64,000 nucleotides of DNA from Amoebidium appalachense (taxonomy: Eukaryota > Ichthyosporea): contig CAVNZM010000014.1 of assembly GCA_963693365.1 (NCBI GenBank), positions 2,108,001-2,172,000 on the forward strand, in the 5' to 3' direction. Position 1 is the stretch's first letter. Each line of letters opens with the position of its first letter. The translations under genes were made by a program, and so were the position numbers. Positions 1 through 36,438 of this stretch are shown piece after piece. The notes below the pieces were generated by a model, which worked only from the letters and a program-made list of their open reading frames with translations, was not told where the DNA came from and did not search any database.

Positions 1-1060
1 AAAGAAGGGGTGGTGGGAGAAGACTGAGGGGTGGGGGGGGAAAGGCTCCAAACAAAAAACGGTCGATCCGTTGGCCAACAGATCATGTTGCTGACGTCCA
101 CTTACGCAAGATATGCGCAAAATGGATCCGAATCAGCCAAATTAGGTTAATCGGGTTCAGGGAGATCTCCAACGATCATTGGGGCCAAATGGAGTCATCA
201 GTCTCATCACCAGGTTACTCTGGAGCGCTCGGAGTTTGCTTGTTCTCGAAACACCACGCTTTAATATGGATCATTGTTATCAGTATTTAATTATACTTAG
301 AAAAGTTCCCTTTTACAAATGCAAAAAACCTTGTATACGTAAGGCCCCTAAGGGAGGAACACAGCAGCACTGGTGCCGCTATCAGTACCCGTTCAACGGT
401 TTAGAGGGAGGGTCAACCTGGATCCCGAAAACTCTGTGGCCTCAGGGGGAACTTGCATATGAAGAACTCATCTGAAATCTTTTAGATTTGTTTATTTATT
501 CATATGAACATAGAATTACATATCAAATTGTATTTAATGCCTGTAGGAAGTTGAAAGAAAGCAAAGAATGAAAGCTTGCACATTCTCAGCTATACCCTTT
601 CCTCAAGCGATCCCTGCCGCATATCTTTGCCTGACGTCATTTCGAAAATCTTCTGCTTCGCTCCGGCGCAAATTGGGCAAACGTTTTCACAGCGTGATTG
701 GTTGTTTTTTGAGCCACGCTTAGCTTTTTTTGGTAAATGTCTGACGAGATTACTGCATTTGTATTGGCTACGACATTTCCGCTGCTGGCACACATGACAT
801 AGGCTACACAAAAACAAAAGTTCAAGCAGTCTTGCTGTCTTTTTTCCTTAAACAAAGAGATGGTCTTTTTCTTTCCCCCCTCGACGATCTTGACAAAATC
901 TTGATGAGGTCATAGTATACATAGCCTCCAGTAGGTTTAGCCAACAATTTTAGCAGAACAAGGAAAGCCACACTGCCAACATTCCACCATCGCTGTAGTC
1001 CTCTGCATTCTGTTTGGAACATTCATCTTGAATATCGTCTGATCTTTGTTTCTTGTCGAC
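1..1060. other. Upstream region of the fumarase gene, no gene recognised
   Basis: I see no convincing coding sequence here on either strand. The first 60 bases are G/A-rich. From about 480 to 1060 the sequence is unique and of ordinary complexity, and it contains ATTGG/CCAAT pentamers (for example TGATTGG near 696) that could belong to a promoter. Short open frames on both strands lack a recognisable product or splice-supported extension. The 5' UTR and promoter of the fumarase gene presumably lie in the right half; this is inferred from position only. Confidence 0.4.
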
Positions 1061-15860
<14,800 letters not shown>

Positions 15861-16228
15861 TTGGTCCACGCACATTGCCATATATGGAGATACTACAGTG
15901 TGAGTGATTGGCCTGTGTGTTGTTATATATAGATACAGAGTGAGGGATTGTTTTTTTCCCCGGTGCCATATGTGGAGATGGGGGAGTGATTGGTGCATTA
16001 TCATATATGAAGTTCACCCTATCAGATGTGGATGTACATCTCGGTAGGGAAGCAATGTATGTTGGATGGATGATTCAACGAAGGGTGAGACGCCTTTGGT
16101 CATATCAAAATGCTATAATTTTTATTGATAATGTATTTTTTTTTAATGTTCTTATTGTTGTTGCTGGTTGGTTGGTGTGGCCCACGGATTGTGAAATCTA
16201 AAGGGCGCCTGGTTTTTATGAGATTTGT

Positions 16229-16261
<33 letters not shown>

Positions 16262-17230
16262 TCGTTTCCCTATGTGCAATTTTTTAAATGCAAGTGTTCA
16301 GGTTTTATTGACCTTTTACAGTCGCCCAGTAATTTTATGGTATCAGGGAAGGGATGTTGCCTTTGTATATATATATTTTTATTTTTCCTTTTTTTCATGA
16401 AAAGATGTAAGCACCCTGTATGGACGTACATGTAAAACTTACCGGTTGCAGAACGCATGTTTGTGCAGGCCTACGACCAGGGTGGCCCAGGGGGAGTGTG
16501 CCTTGAAGTGGGTAAAAGGAAGTTTTGATAACATTTTTTGAAATCATGCGTGTACATTCTTTATGTTAGCAATGAATGATGAACCTATGGCTCTTGTTGT
16601 GTTTAACATCGTATGTTTGGGGGGGTCGGGGGAGGGGGGGGGGGGGGGGGGGGGGCGGATGTGGGGGCCGGGGGTATGAGTGGTCCGGAGACTCGGAATG
16701 CGTGTGTGCGAGTGATTGCGTGTGTGTGGGTATGTGTGTACACATGTGTCTGGGCCGCGTGTGTCAGTGCGTGTGTACGTGTACACGTGTATCCTTCATG
16801 CAAGTCAAGAAAAAAAGCCAAATTTGGTAGCAAGAGCATCGTACCGATGGATGCTCATTCTTTGACCACGTTTGCGTGTTATTGGCTCCGAGTCATGCAC
16901 ACTGAGCCTTCCCACCAGGGTTTCCAATTCTAACCCTACTTGACTGCATAAACTCTGCGAACATTACAGCTGCACAAACAAACGTGTTCGAAGTGTCAAA
17001 AAACCAGAGTAGCATCCTTCATGGCTGACATTCAAAGCGCAAAGTTCGGTTTTATGAACCGTAATTAACTGTTTTTCTTCTATAGATCTCCTGTTGTCCT
17101 TTTGTATGAATGCTGATTGCTGCGCTTGTGTTCCATCACTCACACCCCTGTTATACACCACAATTACAGTGACAGCTCAACCACTTTCTCGTTGATGTGC
17201 ATAAAATAACACCAGAGAATTTGCGCGAAA
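15861..17230. other. Fumarase 3' region and intergenic spacer
   Basis: Begins with three to four degenerate units of about 45 bp (about 15858-16017: ATTGG ... CATATATGGAGAT). Then come T-rich unique sequence with a long T-run (about 16231-16260) and a G-run at about 16620-16656. A short (GT)n region follows, then unique sequence up to the Kir-like gene. No clean AATAAA signal is evident near the fumarase stop codon. Confidence 0.5.
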
Positions 17231-18012
17231 ATGAACGCTTGTAAGAGCCCGGGTATTGCTCAAAGAAGCAGCACTCGTCAGCCAGTCTTTGATTCCGTTC
17301 TGCGCGCGCGTAGAAAAGGGTTTGGGTCGGAAGATGAAATGAATGGGGGGCAGCAAGCAGCGCTGGAAAGGGAGGAGGAAGAGGAAGAGGCAAGGAAGAA
17401 AACTGAGGGATATCACAAGAGCACACTCATACACAGCCTTTGGAACAAAACTTTGAAGAATGTGCTCTATCCAGAAAACGCTGAAAAGATCCCGGATGAA
17501 CATAGCAGCTTGAAAAATGTTGTTAGGGGAGAAACGTTTCAGGATTATAAAGACGACATAAAACGGTGGCCATTTGCTCTACCGAGGGGAACAAAGGCAG
17601 AGATAGCTTATTCTCACAAAAAAAAGGGGGATAGAGAGGTGGGAGCACACGCAAAAAAGGTAAAGATCATAAACAGACAGCACGATCTCAGGAGTGACCT
17701 CTACATTTACCTGCTCGGCGCATGTTGGGTAACCACGACCTATGGTAAGTTGCCTTAATTTTTTGTCTGAATTAGCCATGATGAGTTCATGTTATGTGTG
17801 GGCTAAAATCTTAATAGCAAATGACAGGTTTTTTCCAGTATATGGGCCCCCTGTCCCCTTTCCCTGTACTAGGACACACATGTTTAAGCAGTCCCACTCT
17901 TTCGCCCCGTCCTCTTTTCCTTACTTGCTCTCTCTCTCTCTCTCTCTCCACCCCGAACCCCTCACTTTCGGGCGCATGCACTCACCCTCTCTTTTTCACA
18001 CACACTCACGAT

Positions 18013-18054
<42 letters not shown>

Positions 18055-18805
18055 CCCCCCCCCCCTCCCTTCTCCCCCACTCCCCCTTCCGCCGCCCTTC
18101 CGTGCCTCCCTCCTTCCCGTGCTTCCTACTTCCCTCCCTCCCTCCCTCCCTCTTCCCTGCCTCCCTCCCTCCCAACTTCCTCTCTCCCTCCCCACCCCCC
18201 CCGCCGCTCCCGCCACCATCACCAGCCCCTCTCCCGCCCCCTCCTCCCGTTCTCCCTGTCCTCTCCCCATCGCTCACCCCCCCCCCCCCCCCCCCCCTCC
18301 CCTGTCGTCTCCCCATCGCTCCCCCGTGTGCCCCTGTCTCCCTTATACCTGACTCGAGTTCTCAGTTGCATGTTCTCCCCACTCCACAGGTTCGCGTCTA
18401 ACCATGGGCAACAGCAGCTTTCTGCACAGACTCAAACCAAAACTTTAGATCGTGTGCTTTCCACTTTGGATATTTTCCTACTTCCGTTGTGCATGAGCAG
18501 TTATAATTTCTGGTGCAACTCAAAAACTGCTATAGTATTACCTTTATTATATTATTTTTATTATTTATATCGTCTTAATACTAATGTGCTTCTTTGTTTC
18601 ACGTGTCACAGTGGTGATAGGGTCGCTTCTGGTGCTTGCCGGCACGTTCTTTCTGTTCTATTTGTGGGACCTGGACGGGTTGGAGGGGCACAATGGATCC
18701 TACCTGGCCGTGTTTCTGTTCAGGTATTTGGTGTTTAACACATGAGTTCATGGATGTTATTTGTGTAGCTAGATTACCCATCCAATCCCAATGGTTCATC
18801 AGGTC

Positions 18806-18836
<31 letters not shown>

Positions 18837-18839
18837 ACG

Positions 18840-18876
<37 letters not shown>

Positions 18877-19789
18877 CCGTGCTTTTCCTCGTGCTAAATT
18901 CAACCTTATGCCTACTTGGCTCAGTTGAATATTTTTTTATTGACGAACCACGTCATTCATTCATTTTTTAACCATTCGAAATAGCAGCCGCTTGCAGTCT
19001 GGCCCTCTCAGGGAACAGTCCTGCCTCCACCGTTTCCCATTCCTCCATTCTCCGTTAGCACACTACACGGCCCAATCAGTCAAATATGCTTTTAAATTTA
19101 TAACCAACCAACCACATGATCCCTTAATTTTTTGACCATTTACTTCTATTGTATTTCTAACCAGTTAAAACCGCAGCCTCTCGCAGTCCACGCTTTCAGG
19201 GAACAGCCCCGTTTCGACCGTCTCCCATTTTTCCGTTCTCGTTGGCACACTACACGGCCTAATAAGTCAGCTCTATTTTGTCGTCTTGACTGGGATTTTC
19301 TTCACGAGACTCTCTCTTCCAAAGGCTGGGCTGAAAGCAGGTGATAAGATGATTATTAATTTGCATTCCACACAGGTATATATCCCCCCCCCCCCCCCCT
19401 CTTACTCCCGGGATGATATGTGGGTGGTGATGGTAATTTTTATTTTTCGTACGAATTTGTTTTTTATAGAATGTGTCACAGAAGATACCGTTGCTGCCAT
19501 GGTTTGCGTTTGTACACAAAACGTGGCATTTGTGTGTAACCTTTCGCCCTCAGGACTTCCCTACTCCTCCACCCTCCTGAGGCCCTCCCCCTTCTCCCCC
19601 CTCCTTCCCCCCCCCCCCCCCCCCCCCCCCGTCCCCCTCGCATGTCTTCTGACCACCTCGTTCGTGCCTGTGTGTCGTAGGCCAAATGTTAAATCCGGTT
19701 CAGCAGATCCAATGGTTTCCAAAAAATTCCATACTAATATAAATGCGGTTTACTCTTGCTTCCCGCCACCTGCACTCGGCACGCGCGCG

Positions 19790-19832
<43 letters not shown>

Positions 19833-20002
19833 AATTCCCACATTGCACACACGTTCCCCATTCACACACCCATCCTCTCACCTCACCCCGATCACCCCTA
19901 TTCCTTCCCCCCCCCCCCCCCCCCCCCCCCCCCTCCCTCCCTCCTCCCCACTACCCCACCCAACCCCCTCTCCGCTCCTCCGGAACTTCCATTCATTCAA
20001 TA

Positions 20003-20040
<38 letters not shown>

Positions 20041-20536
20041 TCCTCCTCCTCCTCCCCGGGCCCCCCCCTTTCACACACAGTATGAAGAGAGACCTGTTCA
20101 CTTCTTCCAATCGAGCCCGCTTCCAACTATCAGTCAACCCAACAATTCCCCCGACACCGCGCAAACCCCCCCCCCAACCCAGCCACCGCCACACTCCCAC
20201 CGCCACCGGCGCCACCTGAAAACCCCGAAAAACCTCCGCCCAGGCAATACGGTTCCGTCCTACTCCGAGTCATAAACACGCGCTTGCCGCCTATAATGGT
20301 GGACGTTTCGTTTTTTCTCACTTTCGGCCATCCCGTTCACACCTCTGATGGGGGGGTTATTATGAAAATGGATGAATTGCCTTTGGTTAGGCCCCACGCC
20401 CCCTTTTGGCTCTACACGATGTTGATTCGACACATCATAAACGAGGATTCTCCCCTGTGGGGTTACACTCGCGAGAGGCTGTATGCGGAGAACGCTTCGT
20501 TTTATCTATCGGTGTGTTTTGCCATTCTCCCTCCTC

Positions 20537-20567
<31 letters not shown>

Positions 20568-21129
20568 AAAAAAAAAAAAAAAAAAACGTAAGTTGCCTGC
20601 CCCCGTAATGGTATACATCATCACACTTGCACTGACACACGCACAGACACATACACAGGCACGTGCACGCACGCACACACACAAGCCCGTCCACTTGTGC
20701 TCTCAAGGAGAATAGATGTTCCTTCACCCACACGTACAGACACGCTCTCTTTCTCTCTCTTGCGCGTGCTCGCGCTCACGCTGGCCCTCCCTCCCTCCCT
20801 CTGTCTCTCTCTCCGTCCCTCTCTCTCTTTCCACCTCTGTCTCTGTCTCTGTCTCTGTCTCTCTTTTTCTGCCTCTGTCTGTCTTTCTTTGTCTCTGTCT
20901 ATGTCTCTGTCTCTGTCTCTCTACTGCACGCACACCTGAGGGTTTGGGTGGCGGGGACAGCAAGACTTCAAAAGGCACACTTATGTTCCCCTCGTTCTTC
21001 ACCCTCATTCTCACCCAACCACGCACGCACCACACACACACACACTCAACACACAATGTACACACACGCACACACGCACACACACACACACAAACACAAA
21101 CAGACTTGCACACACACACGCGCGCACGT

Positions 21130-21223
<94 letters not shown>

Positions 21224-21676
21224 AACCCCAGTTCCTCTCCAACCACTACCCCTCACCAATCCCATTTTTCTCGTTTTGCTCCCAACCAACAGATTCTTGG
21301 TACGGAGAAATCCTCCATGCAGAGCGTCGTGTTCCACCATAGCTACAGCCTTGCAGAAAACGAGGTCGCATTTGACGCAAAATTCGTAGACCTGATGTCT
21401 GCGTGCCCCGACGGCAACGGAATTATCTTGGATCACGGGAAGTTGGACGAAATGTTACCGCATATCCCGACGAGTCTGGGGGAGAGAACGGTGCCAAAGG
21501 CAAAATCCGGTGAAAATGGAGACGGAAATCGAGATATCCCCAACGTCAGTGTGAATGGGGATGATGGTTTGGGTGAGGATTTGCCGACTCGGAGGGGACC
21601 GGGGATGAAAAAAACGGTACAAAGGGAGAGTGAGAATGAACTTCTTGGTGGAAATTATGCCGTGGGACCGTGTTAG
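17231..21676 (+). CDS. Inward-rectifier (KirBac-like) channel with non-canonical pore filter; one frame break
   Basis: Predicted membrane ion channel of the IRK family, probably tetrameric. Exons: 17231-17744, 18612-18723, 19177-19375, 20081-20511, 21293-21676, about 546 codons. Order: charged cytosolic N-terminus, slide-helix region ending NRQHDLRSDLYIYLL, TM1 (about aa 172-188), pore loop with GSYLAVFLFS, TM2 (about 235-255) followed by TRLSLPKAG. The cytosolic beta domain follows, with YGSVLLRVINTR, MVDVSFFL, HIINEDSPLWG and KFVDLMSACPDG, which align well with KirBac C-terminal domains. Where Kir channels have T-I-G-Y-G, this sequence has L-S-G-N-S (19193-19207). Exon 4 needs a one-base correction at the C10 run 20166-20175 to keep frame, and this exon also carries a Pro-rich insertion. 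That break may be sequencing error, polymorphism or a mis-drawn exon. Family assignment is good; conduction and selectivity cannot be assumed. Confidence 0.7.
18983..19081 (+). pseudogene. Decayed duplicate of the Kir pore/TM2 exon
   Basis: This segment resembles the start of exon 3 (19171-19272): GGGAACAGTCCTGCC against GGGAACAGCCCCGTT, and a GCACACTACACGGCC block in both. It has single-base insertions relative to the used exon and an in-frame TAG after about 20 codons, so it cannot replace the exon. It encodes the same L-S-G-N-S-P core when read from its own CTTGCAG acceptor. Confidence 0.6.
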
Positions 21677-23122
21677 ACGGGGAAATATCTTGTTTTTTTT
21701 ACATTTTAGATATAAAAGACTTAGATATTTACGTTTTAGACAGGAAAGAATTATATTAAATGTTGTAAGTGTGAGACAGAAGGAGTATGTGTTTTGCAGT
21801 CGGGTGGTTGGACATGTTGCACGTTTTTGAACCATGCATGATTAGATTCTGAAGAAAATTATGGCAAATCATGTAGAGGAAACAGACATTTGAGGTGAGA
21901 CTAATATAGACAATTTTTATAGAGCTCTCGAGAATACCGGTTTTCCATTGTTTAGCTGATTTTACGTTTGAAATTTCAGAAAATTTAGAATGCACCAATA
22001 CTCCTCAGCCTTGTACGAGTGTGGCAGCTGCGGAGGTTGTGCTTTCATCACTGACGGGGCAGTTGTGAAATGACGTAGGTGACAATTTTTCATGTATGTT
22101 TGTGCAGTTTGATTGATGTGATTTGGGGATAGGTGTTATGTCTGTTGGAACAAGGTGTTGATACTACCGAGAATGTATATCTATGTACTACCGAGAATGT
22201 ATATGTATGGTGTTTATAGTGTTGCTATAAGTAGAAGGACAAAAATAGAAGTTTCGAGAGAGATGCACTGCACTGCAACATGTATGATGTAGATATTTTT
22301 AAACGGGTAAGGAGGGCCCCGGGGGGGAGGGGGTTTGTTGAATGCGGAACACGGTACGAAGTACATATACACGACGAGAAGCATGGTGCAGGACACATGC
22401 AAAAGCAAACATTCAGTATGCAACATCAGCAATGCGCACAGTATGCGCCATAAGCAGATAAGCAGGAGGAGGGGGGGGGGGGGGGGGGGGGAGACTTACC
22501 GTGCAGAAGTCCGCGTATAGATATACCGATGTGATCTAAAACTTCAAATCAGCTGTTCGGCCCTCCCAATTTATTCGAGTGTTGCAACACCCAACACACA
22601 TACACCATGCTACTGTATGTGTGTCTCACATACATCAACATGTGCACTAAGTTATATCAGAAACAGCCCCCGTTTATAGTGATAGCCCACCCATACCGTA
22701 TTGTATACTCATTAGGTAACCTCTAGTGATGTTTGGCTATACTTTGCTTCTCTCAGCTGGTTCAAATTCAACCCATTACCAAAAAACAACGCTCAATATT
22801 ATTCACTGTGTCAAGCAAAAATTATACCCACCAGACTAACTCAACCTAAATAAAAACATGTCAAATAATGTGTGTTCAAAACTACAAATTACGTTTACCC
22901 TTCAACACGTCGTCGATTTTTCGTCGAAGTTTTTACGTCATCCCAACCAGCAGGATGTGATGTGAGGGAAAACATAACGGGCACACACGAAGACTCTTGC
23001 ATTCTGCTTGATTTCTGCTCCAAAAGTCGTAGAGACAGCCATGAAGGTGGAAGAGAATACAAAGGAAAGGAAAGAGTATCTCAAGATCAGTGACATGTTG
23101 GTCAAAACTTGACTCATTCGAG

Positions 23123-23200
<78 letters not shown>

Positions 23201-23498
23201 TGTGTGTGTGCGTGCATGTGTATGTGTGTCCGGTGGGTGTATTTGAGAGAGTGGTGTGTGGGTGGTGTGTGGGTGTGCACGTTTGTGCATATCTGTCTGC
23301 GCGGGTGCATGCTAATTGATTACATCAGTGTGACTTCAAACTTGTGTGTGTGTGTGGGGGGGGGGCACGGGGGGAGGGGGGAGGGGGGGGATGGGGGGGG
23401 GGAGGGGGGGGAAGCAAGAAGCAAAATTAAAGTCATCAAAGCCCTGCAAGCAAACACCATGTTCTCTTTCCCCTGATCCTTGCCCCGCCACACACACA

Positions 23499-23543
<45 letters not shown>

Positions 23544-23743
23544 CCGGTCCCACAGTCTCCCTTGTTCTTTCGTAAGCGCAGAAGAAAATGGGGTGATAAA
23601 CGAAGGGCTGAGCAAGGCCAGTGATGGGTGGTGTGTGTGTGCGTGCGTGTGTACAGGAAAGTCAGTGGGTAAGTGCGTGCCAAAAAAAAAAAAAAAAAAA
23701 AAAAGGTGTGTTGTGTGTGTGTGTTGGGGGAGGGGGGTGGGGT

Positions 23744-23776
<33 letters not shown>

Positions 23777-23910
23777 GGAACACACACCCAAGAGGTCACT
23801 GTCACACGCAAGCAATGCTCAGTCACGCCATGATTCTGATGCACACCCACACAAATCCATGCGTGGACGGAGAAAACATGCTTTCATGCTCTGGAACACC
23901 TACCGTTCGA
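21677..23910. other. Spacer between the convergent Kir-like and TRIR genes
   Basis: Contains AT-rich 3' flank of the Kir-like gene (an ATTAAA at about 21755 is a weak polyadenylation candidate). A 21-bp direct repeat (TACTACCGAGAATGTATAT, about 22162-22207) follows, then a minus-oriented dispersed repeat copy (22338-22450), a G-run, unique sequence to about 23100, and a (GA)n array at 23129-23198. (GT)n, G-run and A-run tracts extend to about 23780. No gene recognised. Confidence 0.5.
22338..22450 (-). repeat. Minus-oriented copy of the poly-C-tailed dispersed repeat
   Basis: The reverse complement matches 60434-60546 closely: CATACTGTGCGCAT, TGCATGTGTCCTGCACCAT, TACTTCGTACCGTGTTCCGC and GCATTCAACAAACCCCC. 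The run on the tail side is G on the plus strand (C on the minus strand), so the homopolymer sits at the repeat's 3' end in this orientation too. Confidence 0.75.
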
Positions 23911-25276
23911 CTATTTCACCAGCGGTCTGACCCTGTCTGAGTCGTCTGCGCATGTTTGGTTCTGGTACTTCTTGACTTCTTCCATGTAGGCCTTCCACGC
24001 AGGATTGGAGATGTCCTCCTGTTTGCAAAACACAAGCACACAGGCAAAACAAGAAGAACGAAGGAGCAAGCACACAAGCACACACACACACACACACAAA
24101 CACAAACACATACGGACACACAAACACATACATACACACACGAAAGCGTGTGCAGAGAGGCACAGGCAGAGACATGCCGGGAAACATGTGCTTGCGCACA
24201 CGCCCGGTAAACAAAGACACCCACGAAACAAAGACTGCAGGTTCAGTAAAGCACCACGATACCGGCAAACTATCCACATCATCCCTGTGATGATGTTCGA
24301 ACAGGTACAACCCCTTAAGCTCGTGAGCAAAAGCGCTAGCAGGCCAGAAGATTCTAATGCATCCGACTAAAGATGCTATGTTGAATGAACTGCTTCTTCG
24401 GCGTGCTATGAATTCGAAGGGCATCCTCTGTCCACACCGCTTTCTTAGGAACCCCTGCCTAATCTACTTCCTTATCAATAACACTACAACGTCTCAAGCA
24501 AGTGACACGGCTTCGTGAGAGCATGGCCCACTTCACAGCAAACAAGGAATTTACAAGTCCCAGCAAACTTCGTTACCCGGCCACTAACGCATACCTCTTC
24601 CTTCTTCTTCTTTTTTGAAGCAGGCCCGTCGCCATCTGCTGGTCTTTTGCCCTGAAGATTCTCATGTTAATCAACTAGAGCTGACAAGGATGATTTGGCG
24701 GAGAGAACAACTCCAGAGAGTGAAAAACAAGGCCTTTCAAGGAGCATATGAGAGAATGAAATGGGGGTGAACTGGTGAAAAAAAAAAGTTGGAGTTTCTG
24801 ACAGTAAGTCAGAAGGAAGCACATACAGGCCAGGAACATGTGCAAAAGGGCAGAAAAGAGCCCCAACCAAGGGAGCACCACACACGATCGCCCCCACAGG
24901 CAGAGAGAAATATACCGAGGAGAAAGCAAGCAAAGACTACAGCATGCGTTAAAGTAGCATGTCCCCTTTCTCCCTTTCCTTTTCTCATCTATGAATTGTT
25001 GAGTGCAGGGACACCTACAGCCGCCAGTTTCGCAGCGAAAGGCCCACCCTTTTTCCTCGCAAAAGGCCCCCTTTTCACGTTCTTTTCCTCCGCAACTTCC
25101 TTGTTTTCCGGCTCCTCCCCTCCCGATGTCTGTGGCGTTTCCTTCTTTGCCTTTTTCAGCTTCTCATCTTCGCTCTTTGATTCATTTTCGCTCTTAGCCT
25201 TCTCTTCCTGCTCTTGCATCCGCTTGAACCTTTCGAGAAAGCTCCCATCGTTTTCAAAAGCAACGCCTTCTGCCAT
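23911..25276 (-). CDS. TRIR: TRIR homologue (telomerase RNA component interacting RNase family), 3 exons
   Basis: Exons on the minus strand: 25276-25019, 24651-24595, 24018-23911, all phase 0 and GT-AG, giving 140 aa (human TRIR, formerly C19orf43, has 176). Two blocks identify it. Near the N-terminus is FENDGSFLERFKRMQEQEEK (human FANDGSFLELFKRKMEEEQ). At the C-terminus is AWKAYMEEVKKY...CADDSDRVRPLVK (human AWAKYMAEVKKY...CGDDDKTRPLVK). The middle is Lys/Glu-rich low-complexity sequence with a KRPADG and poly-Lys patch, probably nuclear and disordered. The human protein is reported to bind telomerase RNA and to have exoribonuclease activity; that role here is by homology only. The start ATG was chosen because FENDGSFLERF follows at once. 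An in-frame alternative donor would leave a phase mismatch and was not used. Confidence 0.9.
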
Positions 25277-25561
25277 TTTTGCTTGTTTTCTAGTGAGAGA
25301 CTGTCGAGAGTTAAAAACTTTCCACTAAACGTTATAACGTCTAGGCCCACAACGCTGCCAAGAATACAAGAATTCGAAAACAGGAAAGAAAACGCCAAAA
25401 GGCACCGCGATAAAACATCTATGACGTCACCTCAGTGTGTGATCAACTTGTGACGTCATAGGTGCCCCCTCACCCAAGCCCGGGGCCCCTCCTCCCCCCG
25501 GCCCCTCTGCCCCCCCCCCCCCCCCTCCCCCGTGTGAGGTCTAGCATGCACGTGCACTCAG

Positions 25562-25604
<43 letters not shown>

Positions 25605-25748
25605 CTCTCTCTTCCCCCCCCCCCGAGGCCCTCTCGCATTCGCTCTCTGTATGTATCCCTCTCTCCCCCCGAGGCTCTCTCTCTCGCTCCCCCCCCCCCC
25701 CCCCCTCCCCCCCCCCCCCGCCTGCCCACCCAAACACACACACACACA

Positions 25749-25779
<31 letters not shown>

Positions 25780-26444
25780 AGCTCTCTCTCTCTTTCTGTC
25801 AGATTATCATTTTCTCGACCTATTCTGCCCTCCGGGTTTGCATTCATTCTATTCCGTGTGAAACCCTGCAGTATTAAATCTCTTTATCAACAACCCTACC
25901 AAATATTTAAGTCTCATTACTACGGCATGATATCGATCTTTCTCTATGATGATAGCACATGCACATGCGGGTAAATAAACAGATAAAAAAAAAACCACGA
26001 AAAATTTGAACGAGGCGAACTTATCATCTTTACCGAGTTCGAACACAACACAGTATGGCCGAACGTATGTACATGTACAGCAACAGAGTGTAACTGTGTA
26101 TACTCCATATAAGCCAAAAGGTATAATCCTTGTATTGCCCACGGATGAATACCAACGTAAATATATAATTAGTTGTTTTTTTTTTTTTTTAAAAAAAAAA
26201 GAAAAAAAAAAAGAAAAAAAACCGTTATATCTCCACATATGACGTATATCCTGTAACGTCGTTCTTCATATGTCTATCTTGCTGGGTGGAAGTACTGTTG
26301 CAACCTTGCTGCCACCACCTCATTAAAACTGACTTGCGTGTCGACAACATACAGCAAATTCCTCCCGACTGTTCAATTGCCACTTTTTGGTTAATAGATC
26401 TACCTGCATACAATCAAAAAAAAAAAAAAAAGTAGAAAATAGTT
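25277..26444. other. Spacer between TRIR and DCXR (both minus)
   Basis: TRIR promoter and 5' UTR should lie at about 25277-25460, where TGACGTCA elements occur (about 25422-25427 and 25450-25456). A C- and CT-rich stretch with (CA)n follows to about 25800, then AT-rich unique sequence and a T-run/A-run pair near 26178-26219 that can fold as a hairpin. No gene recognised. Confidence 0.45.
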
Positions 26445-36156
<9,712 letters not shown>

Positions 36157-36398
36157 GGTGGCTCTTAGGGTACGCTTGACCACACAAAGTTTGTTTGTGC
36201 TATGCTTGTCTGTGGGCGTCTATGCGACGTGTTCTGTAAAAGGGTATTTTGGAAATCGGCGTCTCTGAATTTCCAGGGATGGATAAAACACTTACATACT
36301 ACCTATAAACACTCAAGGAACCTATATTGCCATATAGGGGGACCGTTGTACTCGCACACTTTTTTTTTTTTTTTTTTTTTTTTTTTCCCACAGTGAGT

Positions 36399-36438
<40 letters not shown>

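Noticed and set aside
179-475. 98-codon open frame on the plus strand near the left edge
   Set aside because: No recognisable domain, no splice-supported extension, and amino-acid composition typical of non-coding DNA.
16465-16530. Segment AYDQGGPGGVCLEV after a TGCAG acceptor, possible alternative last exon of fumarase
   Set aside because: Exon 16 already completes the conserved C-terminus; no family similarity or donor supports this segment.
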